Below are positions 25,964 through 32,575 of a stretch of 64,000 nucleotides of DNA, piece after piece. The position numbers and the translations under genes were made by a program. Location of the stretch: contig NZ_JARXRO010000012.1 of assembly GCF_029887935.1 (NCBI RefSeq), forward strand, positions 1 through 64,000. The letters run 5' to 3'. Below the pieces are notes generated by a model. The model was given only the letters and a program-made list of their open reading frames with translations. It was not told the origin of the DNA and did not search any database. This DNA is from Luteimonas kalidii (GTDB lineage Bacteria > Pseudomonadota > Gammaproteobacteria > Xanthomonadales > Xanthomonadaceae). The number at the start of each line of letters is the position of its first letter. Position 1 is the first letter of the stretch.

Positions 25964-26446
25964 ATGTTCACCGCCTCCAGTCTAAGCGGCGACAGGCCGC
26001 AGCAGTACGCCCAGCTCGCGGACCAGGCGCGCGCGCTCCTGCACGGCGAACCCGACCGGATCGCCAATGCCGCCAACCTCTCGGCGCTCGTCCATCACGC
26101 GCTGCCGCGGCTGAACTGGGTGGGCTTCTATTTCTTCGATGGCACCGAACTGGTGGTCGGCCCGTTCCAGGGCCTGCCGGCCTGCGTGCGGATTCCCCTC
26201 GACAGGGGCGTGTGCGGCGCGGCCGCGCGCACGCGCCAGACCCAGCGCGTGGACGACGTGCACGCCTTCCCCGGCCACATCGCCTGCGACGCTGCCTCGC
26301 GCTCGGAGCTGGTGGTGCCGCTGGTGCGCCGCGGCGAACTGGTGGGCGTGTTCGACCTCGACAGCCCGGATCCGGCCCGTTTTGACGTTATCGACCAGGA
26401 CGGGCTGGAAACCCTCGCCCGCATCTATGTCGAGTCGCTGCCATGA
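25964..26446 (+). CDS. msrC: Free methionine-(R)-sulfoxide reductase, GAF domain
   Basis: A 160-residue single GAF-domain enzyme that reduces free methionine-R-sulfoxide with thioredoxin, protecting the methionine pool from oxidants. All three conserved cysteines are present: Cys 74 (LPACVRIPLDRG), Cys 84 (GVCGAAART) and Cys 108 (HIACDAASRSELVVPL), with the E. coli spacing. LNWVGFYFFDG and VFDLDSPDPARFD complete the fold. A TACACT hexamer (25952-25957) ends only six bases before the ATG and no ribosome binding site is visible, so the message may be leaderless. The stop overlaps the next start (ATGA), coupling it to the TfoX-C gene. Confidence 0.9.
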   Translation: MFTASSLSGDRPQQYAQLADQARALLHGEPDRIANAANLSALVHHALPRLNWVGFYFFDGTELVVGPFQGLPACVRIPLDRGVCGAAARTRQTQRVDDVHAFPGHIACDAASRSELVVPLVRRGELVGVFDLDSPDPARFDVIDQDGLETLARIYVESLP

Positions 26447-26823
26447 ATGCACCGCTGAAACTGCGCAACATCGGTCCCAAGTCCGCCGCCTGGCTGCGCC
26501 AGGTGGGGCTGCGCACGGAGGCCGACCTGGTGGCGGCGGGGCCGGTAGACGCGTTCATGCGGGTCAAGCGCGCCGGCTTCAAGCCGAGCCTGAACATGCT
26601 CTACGCACTGGAAGGCGCGCTCCAGGACTGCCACTGGCAGGAGGTGCCCGAGGCCCGGCGCGCCGAACTGGTGGCCGCGGTGGAAGCGGCCACGGCCGAC
26701 CTGCCGCCACCGCGCGGCCGCCCGGCAGCGGCGCCGGTGACCACCACCCACCACCAGGAAGAATCGGACGCGCCGGCTTTCGGCTTCCTCGACGAGCCCT
26801 CGGGCGGCGGCGAGCGGGACTGA
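26443..26823 (+). CDS. TfoX C-terminal domain protein (helix-hairpin-helix type)
   Basis: A 126-residue protein. Residues 1-80 match the TfoX/Sxy C-terminal domain: LRNIGPKSAAWLRQVGLRTEADLVAAGPVDAFMRVKRAGFKPSLNMLYALEGALQDCHW, a helix-hairpin-helix-like fold. The N-terminal TfoX domain involved in competence control is absent. The last 40 residues are Pro/Ala-rich and probably disordered. It is translationally coupled to the methionine sulfoxide reductase, an arrangement that hints at co-expression but not at a shared pathway. Its function is unknown. Confidence 0.85.
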   Translation: MNAPLKLRNIGPKSAAWLRQVGLRTEADLVAAGPVDAFMRVKRAGFKPSLNMLYALEGALQDCHWQEVPEARRAELVAAVEAATADLPPPRGRPAAAPVTTTHHQEESDAPAFGFLDEPSGGGERD

Positions 26824-27099
26824 TCGCGCGCACCGGTCGACGGGCATCGCCCACCGGCCCCACCGGCCCAGCAACGCGTCGACACACACGCCGGCCTGCG
26901 CGCAACTGCAGCGTCGACCCGGTGGCGACCGTCCGCCGGCCGTATTCGACGCGTCGGCCTGCCCAACGCCGCGGCCGCTTCCGCGTGAGGCCCGCTTCCA
27001 AGATTCCACTTCCATGATTCCGCTGGGCGGATGCCGCCCTCGGCGTTTCGCGCGAAGCGCCCCACCCGGATGCGGGTGCCTGCCGTACAATGCCCGCGC

Positions 27100-27310
27100 T
27101 TCGAGGTGGCCCGCAGGCATTCGCCCAAGGGCTGAAACGGGAAGCCGGTGACGCCGGCGTCGCAGCATGCGACGCGGCCAGTCCGGCACTGCCCCCGCAA
27201 CGGTAAGCGCGTCAGGTCGCCGCATCCGCCACTGTGCCGAAGGCATGGGAAGGCGCGACGGCCGAGGCATCCACTGCCTCGCGCGCGAGTCCGGAGACCG
27301 GCCACGGAGT
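27100..27310 (+). promoter_or_regulatory. Cobalamin (adenosylcobalamin-type) riboswitch upstream of btuB
   Basis: Conserved blocks occur in the right order: GGGAAGCCGGTG (27139-27150), GCCCCCGCAACGGTAAG (27191-27207) and the B12-box-like GAGTCCGGAGACCGGCC (27287-27303). They lie about 140 bases before the ATG of a BtuB-type receptor. Binding of cobalamin normally shuts off expression of such a receptor. The 276 bases between the TfoX-C gene and this element show no gene or clear signal beyond the promoter that must lie near its left end. Confidence 0.95.
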
Positions 27311-27442
27311 CCACTGGTTGCGATGCGGAGGGCATCGCGGCGGCGATGCCGGATGCCTGCATCCCGTTTCCGCGGCCCTCTCTCCTCGCGACCCGACCCG
27401 AATCGGCGCGTACGCGGGTGTGCGCGCCCTGGAGACCTTTGC

Positions 27443-29314
27443 ATGCACCGTTCCCTGCCCGCGGCGATCGCCGCCGCCCTGCTCCTGCCTGCGTTCGCAC
27501 TGCCCACCCCGGCGCGCGCCGATGCCGCCGCCACCGATCTCGACACCGTGCTCGTCACCGCCACGCGCAGCGAACTGCGCCTGGCCGACAGCCTGGTGCC
27601 GGCCCAGGTCATCGAACGCACCGAGATCGAGCGCAGCCAGGCGCGCGACCTGATCGAACTGCTGCGCGGACGCGCCGGCATCGACGTCGGCAACACCGGC
27701 GGCCGTGGCAAGCTCAGCAGCCTGTTCCTGCGCGGCACCGAATCCGACCACGTGCTGGTGCTGGTGGACGGAGTGAAGATGAACTCCGCGACCGCCGGCA
27801 TGGCGGCGATCCAGGACCTGCCGCTGGCGCAGATCGAGCGCATCGAGATCATCCGCGGCCCGCGCTCGAGCCTGTACGGCTCCGAGGCGATCGGCGGCGT
27901 GATCCAGGTGTTCACCCGCGGTGGCCGGGAACCGGGCTTTTCGCCCTACGCGAGCGTCGGCGGCGGCAGCCACGATGCGCGCGAGGCCAGCGCCGGCTTC
28001 GACCATCGCGGCGAGCGCGGCTGGATCGGCGCCCATGGCGCCGTTGATCGCACCGACGGCTTCAACGCCTGCCGCGGCTCCGGGGCACTGTTCCAGGGCT
28101 GCTTCACCGACGAGCCCGACGACGACGGTTACCGCAATACCTCGATCAACCTGCGCGGCGGCTACCGCTTCGGCGAGGCGCTGGTGCTGGACGGCCAGTT
28201 CCTGCAGGCAGATGCGGAGAACGAGTTCGACGGGTCGTACACCAACCGTTCGCGCACCCGCCAGCAGGTCACCGGCGCGCGGCTGCGGCACGCACCCGAG
28301 GATGGGCCGCTGGCATTGACCTTCGCGCTGGCGCGCAACGTCGACCGCTCCGACGACTTCCTCGACACCCTGCCGCGCAGCGATTTCCAGACCCGGCGCG
28401 ACAGCGCCTCGGCGCAGGCCGACCTGCAGCTGGCCGAGGGCCACCTGCTCAGCGCAGGCGTCGACCACAGCAACGACCGCGTCGACAGCGCCACCGCGTA
28501 CGCGGTCGACGAGCGCGAGAACACCGGCGTGTTCCTCGCCTACGGCGGCCAGGCCGTCGCGCAGCGGTTCCAGGCCAGCGTGCGCCACGACGACAACGAA
28601 CAGTTCGGCAGCCATGTCACGGGCGCGCTGGGCTGGGGCCTGGCGTTCGACAGCGGCGTGCGCCTGACCGCGTCGCTCGGCACCGGCTTCAAGGCCCCGA
28701 CGTTCAACGACCTGTACTACCCCGGTTCGGAAAGCCCCGACCTGCGGCCGGAGGAGTCGACCAGCCTCAACATCGGCCTGTCGCGGATCGCGCAGAGTCA
28801 CCACTGGTCGTTCGACGTGTACGAGAGCCGGGTGGACGACCTGATCGTGTTCGTCTACCCGCCGCCGGACTACCGCGGCGTGGGCAGCAACATCGACCAG
28901 GCGCGCATCCGCGGCGCCGAATTCGGCTTCGGCGCCACCCTGGCCGGCGTCGACGTCGCGCTGGAACTCAGCCACACCGATCCGCGCGACCGCAGCGGCG
29001 GCGCCAACGACGGAAATCTCCTCGCGCGACGCGCGCGCAGCACGGGACGGCTGGACCTGGATCGCGCCTTCGGCCCGCTGCGCGCCGGCATCACCGTGCA
29101 GGCCGCCGGCAGCCGCTACGACGATCCGGCGAACGCGGTGCGCCTGGGCGGCTACGCCACCACCGACCTGCGGCTGGAATATGCGCTGCACCGCGACTGG
29201 ACCCTGCTCGCGCGCGCCAGCAACGTGTTCGACCGCGAGTACGAGACCGTCGCCTGGTACTACCAGCCGGGACGCGAGTACCACGTCGCCCTGCGCTGGC
29301 GCCCGACACGCTGA
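27443..29314 (+). CDS. btuB: TonB-dependent vitamin B12 receptor
   Basis: A 623-residue outer-membrane receptor, near the E. coli BtuB length. The signal peptide ends TPARADA; the Ton box region is LDTVLVTATRSE; the plug contains LIELLRGRAGIDVGNTGGRG, SLFLRGTESDHVLVLVDGVKMNSATAG and IEIIRGPRSSLYGSEAIGGVI, all typical of BtuB. The barrel ends in YHVALRWRPTR, with no terminal aromatic residue, which is slightly unusual. The cobalamin riboswitch in its leader makes the ligand assignment strong. A TGGAG stands 9 bases before the ATG. No cobalamin synthesis gene is nearby, suggesting salvage. Confidence 0.93.
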   Translation: MHRSLPAAIAAALLLPAFALPTPARADAAATDLDTVLVTATRSELRLADSLVPAQVIERTEIERSQARDLIELLRGRAGIDVGNTGGRGKLSSLFLRGTESDHVLVLVDGVKMNSATAGMAAIQDLPLAQIERIEIIRGPRSSLYGSEAIGGVIQVFTRGGREPGFSPYASVGGGSHDAREASAGFDHRGERGWIGAHGAVDRTDGFNACRGSGALFQGCFTDEPDDDGYRNTSINLRGGYRFGEALVLDGQFLQADAENEFDGSYTNRSRTRQQVTGARLRHAPEDGPLALTFALARNVDRSDDFLDTLPRSDFQTRRDSASAQADLQLAEGHLLSAGVDHSNDRVDSATAYAVDERENTGVFLAYGGQAVAQRFQASVRHDDNEQFGSHVTGALGWGLAFDSGVRLTASLGTGFKAPTFNDLYYPGSESPDLRPEESTSLNIGLSRIAQSHHWSFDVYESRVDDLIVFVYPPPDYRGVGSNIDQARIRGAEFGFGATLAGVDVALELSHTDPRDRSGGANDGNLLARRARSTGRLDLDRAFGPLRAGITVQAAGSRYDDPANAVRLGGYATTDLRLEYALHRDWTLLARASNVFDREYETVAWYYQPGREYHVALRWRPTR

Positions 29315-29327
29315 CGGCGGCGCAGGA

Positions 29328-29373
29328 GGATCGGGCCAGGCCGCCAGCCCGGGGCTGCGCGGCCACCCGATCC
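29328..29373. terminator. Inverted repeat between convergent btuB and hypothetical gene
   Basis: GGATCGGG (29328-29335) and CCCGATCC (29366-29373) form an 8-bp stem enclosing a smaller GC-rich hairpin. Its position between two convergent genes suggests a bidirectional terminator; no U-run is present. Confidence 0.4.
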
Positions 29374-29380
29374 GGCCGCG

Positions 29381-29857
29381 TCAGTGCAGGGCCCGCAGGT
29401 TCGCGACCGGCACCGACACCGGAACCTGGCCACGCACCGCCTGCAGGGTCGCCACCAGCTCGTGATAGGTGCCGGCCAGGCGCGCGAACAGCTCGGCATA
29501 GGCATCGCGCCCGGCATCGGCCACGCCCTGGTAGGCGCCGCGGCCGAGGTCCACGAAGTAGTCCACCCCGACCCGGCGCCGGTGCGCGAGCGCCGGGAAC
29601 AATCCCGCCACCAGCAGGCAGCGGTCGCCCACGTCCCGCAGCGCATCCGCGCGGACGCTGCCGACCTGACCTTGGGCATCGAGCCACTCCAGCGCCTGGA
29701 TGCGCGCCAGCAGGTGCGCGTCGCGCTGGTGGCGCAACAGCACGAACACCAGGTAGCTCTCCTGCGATTCGTCGAGCACCGCGCCACGCGTGGCCAGCGC
29801 CTCGCGGATCACCGCCTGCCACAGCGCGGCCGCCGCCCCCTGTCGGATCCCGCTCAT
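29381..29857 (-). CDS. Conserved hypothetical protein, mostly helical
   Basis: A 158-residue cytoplasmic protein starting at ATG 29857, with GAGGAG upstream. It has no signal peptide or membrane helix. It reads MSGIRQGAAAALWQAVIREA, then DESQESYLVFVLLRHQRDAHLLARIQALEWLDA, a string of amphipathic helices, and RDVGDRCLLVAGLFPALAHRRRVGVDYFVDLGRGAYQGVAD. I recall similar proteins in other xanthomonads but no named family or function. Upstream is a long non-coding stretch with a REP unit. Confidence 0.65.
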   Translation of the reverse strand: MSGIRQGAAAALWQAVIREALATRGAVLDESQESYLVFVLLRHQRDAHLLARIQALEWLDAQGQVGSVRADALRDVGDRCLLVAGLFPALAHRRRVGVDYFVDLGRGAYQGVADAGRDAYAELFARLAGTYHELVATLQAVRGQVPVSVPVANLRALH

Positions 29858-30041
29858 CTGCAGCTCCTCGTTGGCCCGATCCGAGCCTAGCGCTGCCGCG
29901 CCGTCGCGTGTTGGCAGCCACCCGCCCCGAGTGCTGACCGCGCAAGACGGCGGCGCCGGACGCGTTATCCCGAGACGCGTCGGCCGCTGGCGGGAGCGGA
30001 CGCCGCCGCGAAGACGGCTGCGACCGGCGCGGCAGCAAGTG

Positions 30042-30073
30042 CGTAGCCCGGGTAAGCGAAGCGCACCCGGGGT
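30042..30073. repeat. REP-like element in the 355-bp gap 29858-30212
   Basis: GTAGCCCGGGTAAGCGAAGC followed by GCACCCGGGG is the second copy of the unit seen at 24885. The stem is CCCGGGT/ACCCGGG around AAGCGAAGCGC. Apart from this and a G-rich tract (30071-30087), I see no gene or clear signal in the gap between the hypothetical gene and the phosphatase. Confidence 0.65.
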
Positions 30074-30212
30074 GGGGTTTTGGGGGCCGCAACATCCCAC
30101 GATCGCAGCGTCGTCCCGAAGGCTGCTTGCAGGAGCGTGTGATGGCGCAACACCCCATGACTTCGGCGACATCGTCCCGGAGGCGCTCTGCGCCCTCGCC
30201 GTCCTGCGCCGG

Positions 30213-30920
30213 CTAGACGCCGCCGGTAGGCACCGCGTGCGCGATTGCGTCGGGAGCCGTCAGCTGCAGCAGCGAGCGCAGGTCGCCGGTGACCGCCACC
30301 GCACCCGCGCCCTGCAGGTCGAAGTCGCGATGGTAGCCGTAGTCCACCAGCACCAGCGGCATGCCGGCCGCGCGCGCCGCGGCGGCATCGGTATGGGAAT
30401 CGCCCACCAGCAGGCAGGCCTCGACCGGCACGTCGAAGGCCCGCGCCAGGTGCAGCAGCGGCAGCGCCGAAGGCTTGCATTCGGGCAGCGTGTCGCCGCC
30501 GACGATGCCGTCGAACAGCGCGCGCCAGTCGAGCGCGTCGAGCAGTGGATCGATGAAGCGCTGCGGCTTGTTGGTGCACAGCGCCACCGCGATCCCGCGT
30601 TCGCGCAGCCCGCGCAACGCGGCATCCGCGCCGGGATAGGCGCGCGCCTGGCGCGGCAGCGACGTCGCGTAGTGCCGCATCAGCAGCGCGAACACGCGAT
30701 CGAAGCCCTCGCCATCGGGCAGGTCGGCGCCGGCGTGGCGCAGCGCGCGGTGCAGCAGGAAGCGGGCGCCCTCGCCGATCCAGGTGCGCACCAGCGGCTC
30801 GTCCGCGGCCGGGTGCCCGAGTTCGGCCAGGGTCTGGTTCACCGCCCAGGCAATGCCGTGGGCGCTGTCGACCAGGGTGCCGTCGAGGTCGAACAGCATC
30901 GCGCGCGGGACTGCGGACAT
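30213..30920 (-). CDS. gph: Phosphoglycolate phosphatase, HAD superfamily
   Basis: A 235-residue HAD hydrolase that removes phosphate from 2-phosphoglycolate, a product of DNA repair and oxygenase side reactions. Motif I is FDLDGTLVDS with nucleophile Asp 11 and acid/base Asp 13; motif II is VALCTNKP; motif III is the Lys of ECKPSALPL; motif IV is LLVGDSHTDAAAARAAGM. The helical cap (about 15-85) is of the Gph subclass (AVNQTLAELGHP). Other small phosphosugars cannot be excluded. It lies 139 bases downstream of dinB on the same strand. ATG 30920 leaves two residues more than the minimal domain. Confidence 0.85.
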   Translation of the reverse strand: MSAVPRAMLFDLDGTLVDSAHGIAWAVNQTLAELGHPAADEPLVRTWIGEGARFLLHRALRHAGADLPDGEGFDRVFALLMRHYATSLPRQARAYPGADAALRGLRERGIAVALCTNKPQRFIDPLLDALDWRALFDGIVGGDTLPECKPSALPLLHLARAFDVPVEACLLVGDSHTDAAAARAAGMPLVLVDYGYHRDFDLQGAGAVAVTGDLRSLLQLTAPDAIAHAVPTGGV

Positions 30921-31059
30921 CGGGCTGGCTCCAGGAACGGGCCTGCAGTCTAGCGGCCGGCGCCGTGATGCACGCTCGCGATGGCGACACCCGGCCTTCC
31001 GGCCCCAGCCACAGGTTGCATGCTCGTGGTACCCGTGTCGCCAGCGCCACCGGGGACGC

Positions 31060-32139
31060 TCATGACATGACGGCGTCGGCAGGAAACAGCTCCGGCTGCG
31101 GCGCGGCATCTTCCGCGTCGCGGAAATTGGACAGGCCCACGCCGACCAGGCGGTAGCGGGTGTCGGCCGGCAGGTCCACGCGCTCGAGCAGCGCGAGCGC
31201 GATGGAGGTGAACGGCTCGCACCCGGCCGGGGGAGCATCGGGCGTCAGGCTGCGGGTGAGGATGCGGAACTGCGCGGTCTTGAGCTTCAGCACCACGGTG
31301 CGACCGATCCGATCGGTCTTGCGGGTCGCGTTCCACGCCTTTTCCGCGATCCGCCGGACATGCGGCGCCAGCTCGGCAAGGGGCAGGTCGCGTTCGAACG
31401 TGTCCTCGGCCGAGATCGACTGCACCGGCTGGTCGGGCTGGACCGGCCGCTCGTCGATGCCGCGCGCGCGCCGGTACAGCGATGCGCCGAAGCTGCCGAA
31501 GCGCAGCTGCAGTTCCTCGCGCGCGAGACCACGCAGCTCGCCGACGGTCTGCACGCCGAGTTCGGCCAGCTTGCCCTGCATCACCTTGCCCACCCCCGGA
31601 AGCCGCCCGACCGGCAGCGGCAGCAGGAAGGCCTCCACCTGGGCCGGTTTGACCACGAACAGCCCGTCGGGCTTGTTCCAGTCCGACGCGATCTTGGCGA
31701 TGAACTTGTTCGGCGCGATCCCGGCCGATGCGGTGAGCCGGGTCTGTTCGCGGATCCGGGCGCGGATCGCCTGCGCGGTCGCGGTGGCGCTCGCCGATTC
31801 GATCCTCGGCGCGGTGACGTCGAGATAGGCCTCGTCCAGCGACAGCGGTTCGACCAGGTCGGTGTGTTCCAGGAAGATCGCCCGGACCTGGCGCGACACC
31901 GCCTTGTAGCGCGGAAAGTCGGGCGGCACGAACACCGCGTCCGGGCACAGGCGTTCGGCACGCAGCGCCGGCATCGCCGAGCGCACGCCGTAGCGCCGCG
32001 CCTCGTAGGAGGCCGCGCACACCACCGAGCGCGCGCCGCGCCAGGCCACGACCACCGGTCGCCCGCGCAGCGACGGATCGTCGCGCTGCTCCACCGAGGC
32101 GTAGAACGCGTCCATGTCGATGTGGATGATCTTGCGCAC
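31060..32139 (-). CDS. dinB: DNA polymerase IV (Y family)
   Basis: A 359-residue error-prone lesion-bypass polymerase. The GTG start leads to RKIIHIDMDAFYASVEQRDD; catalytic acids are Asp 8 and Asp 10 and Asp 102-Glu 103 (SLDEAYLDVT). ASYEARRYGVRSAM is the fingers motif, and AGIAPNKFIAKIASDWNKPDG and LPGVGKVMQGKLAELGVQTVGEL mark palm and thumb. The little-finger domain follows, and QPELF near the C-terminus is a beta-clamp binding motif. SOS control is usual for the family, but I see no clear LexA box immediately upstream. Confidence 0.95.
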   Translation of the reverse strand: MRKIIHIDMDAFYASVEQRDDPSLRGRPVVVAWRGARSVVCAASYEARRYGVRSAMPALRAERLCPDAVFVPPDFPRYKAVSRQVRAIFLEHTDLVEPLSLDEAYLDVTAPRIESASATATAQAIRARIREQTRLTASAGIAPNKFIAKIASDWNKPDGLFVVKPAQVEAFLLPLPVGRLPGVGKVMQGKLAELGVQTVGELRGLAREELQLRFGSFGASLYRRARGIDERPVQPDQPVQSISAEDTFERDLPLAELAPHVRRIAEKAWNATRKTDRIGRTVVLKLKTAQFRILTRSLTPDAPPAGCEPFTSIALALLERVDLPADTRYRLVGVGLSNFRDAEDAAPQPELFPADAVMS

Positions 32140-32229
32140 GCGACGCGAATTCTAGGCCGCCGTGCCGGCGGCGTCGCGGCGGATGGGCGCTCCACGGCGA
32201 CGCCGCCGACGAAGGCCCGGATGCCGGGC

Positions 32230-32400
32230 AATAAAAAGCCCCGCAGGCAGGGGGGGCCGGCGGGGCTCGGGGAACGGGACTCGGGGAGAAGTCTTGCGTT
32301 CCGGATCTCTGCTCCAGGGGATGGGAGGAGATCAGCGACAGACCTTGCATCTGTCGCGAGCTATATGACCACCACGAACATTGAGAGTTCGTGAAGATAA
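32230..32400 (-). ncRNA. Candidate structured small RNA downstream of polA
   Basis: Reading leftwards, this gap holds four consecutive self-complementary blocks: CGAAC/GTTCG (32376-32392), an 8-bp perfect stem GCGACAGA/TCTGTCGC (32335-32357), GATCTC/GAGATC extended by CTCC/GGAG (32304-32333), and the rho-independent terminator (32233-32267). The third block exposes CUCCUCCC, complementary to ribosome binding sites, as in many trans-acting small RNAs. A very short open frame, MFVVVI (32381-32361), lies inside but lacks a good ribosome binding site. No strong promoter was identified; CATTAT/TATCTT near 32398 could be a -10. The enterobacterial regulator Spot 42 also sits just downstream of polA; similarity of position is all I claim. 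Confidence 0.5.
32233..32267 (-). terminator. Rho-independent terminator on the minus strand between polA and dinB
   Basis: AGCCCCGC (32237-32244) and GCGGGGCT (32260-32267) form the stem, and AAAAA (32233-32237) becomes a U-run when read on the minus strand. It stops a leftward transcript about 94 bases before the dinB start, so it ends either polA messages or the small RNA proposed here, not dinB. Confidence 0.85.
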
Positions 32401-32575
32401 TGCTCCGGAGACGGAAGAATTCAGCCCGCGTTTACCTCGCGTCGATTCACCACCGGATTCCGGGGAGTTACATGCAGTTACATACCCTGCCAGAGGTCAT
32501 GCGGACTGCGGCCGCGTTCAGGGCGGGAGCCATGTGAGCGCTCCCAGTGGGCCTGGCCCGCGGCGGCCGCCACGC

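Noticed and set aside
31060..32139. LexA-controlled dinB
   Set aside because: I found no clear CTG-N10-CAG-type or other LexA box close to the dinB start, so no SOS operator is annotated.
32361..32381. Val/Ile leader peptide (MFVVVI) as an amino-acid attenuator
   Set aside because: It lacks a ribosome binding site, the downstream gene is dinB and not an ilv gene, and the following stems suit a small RNA better.
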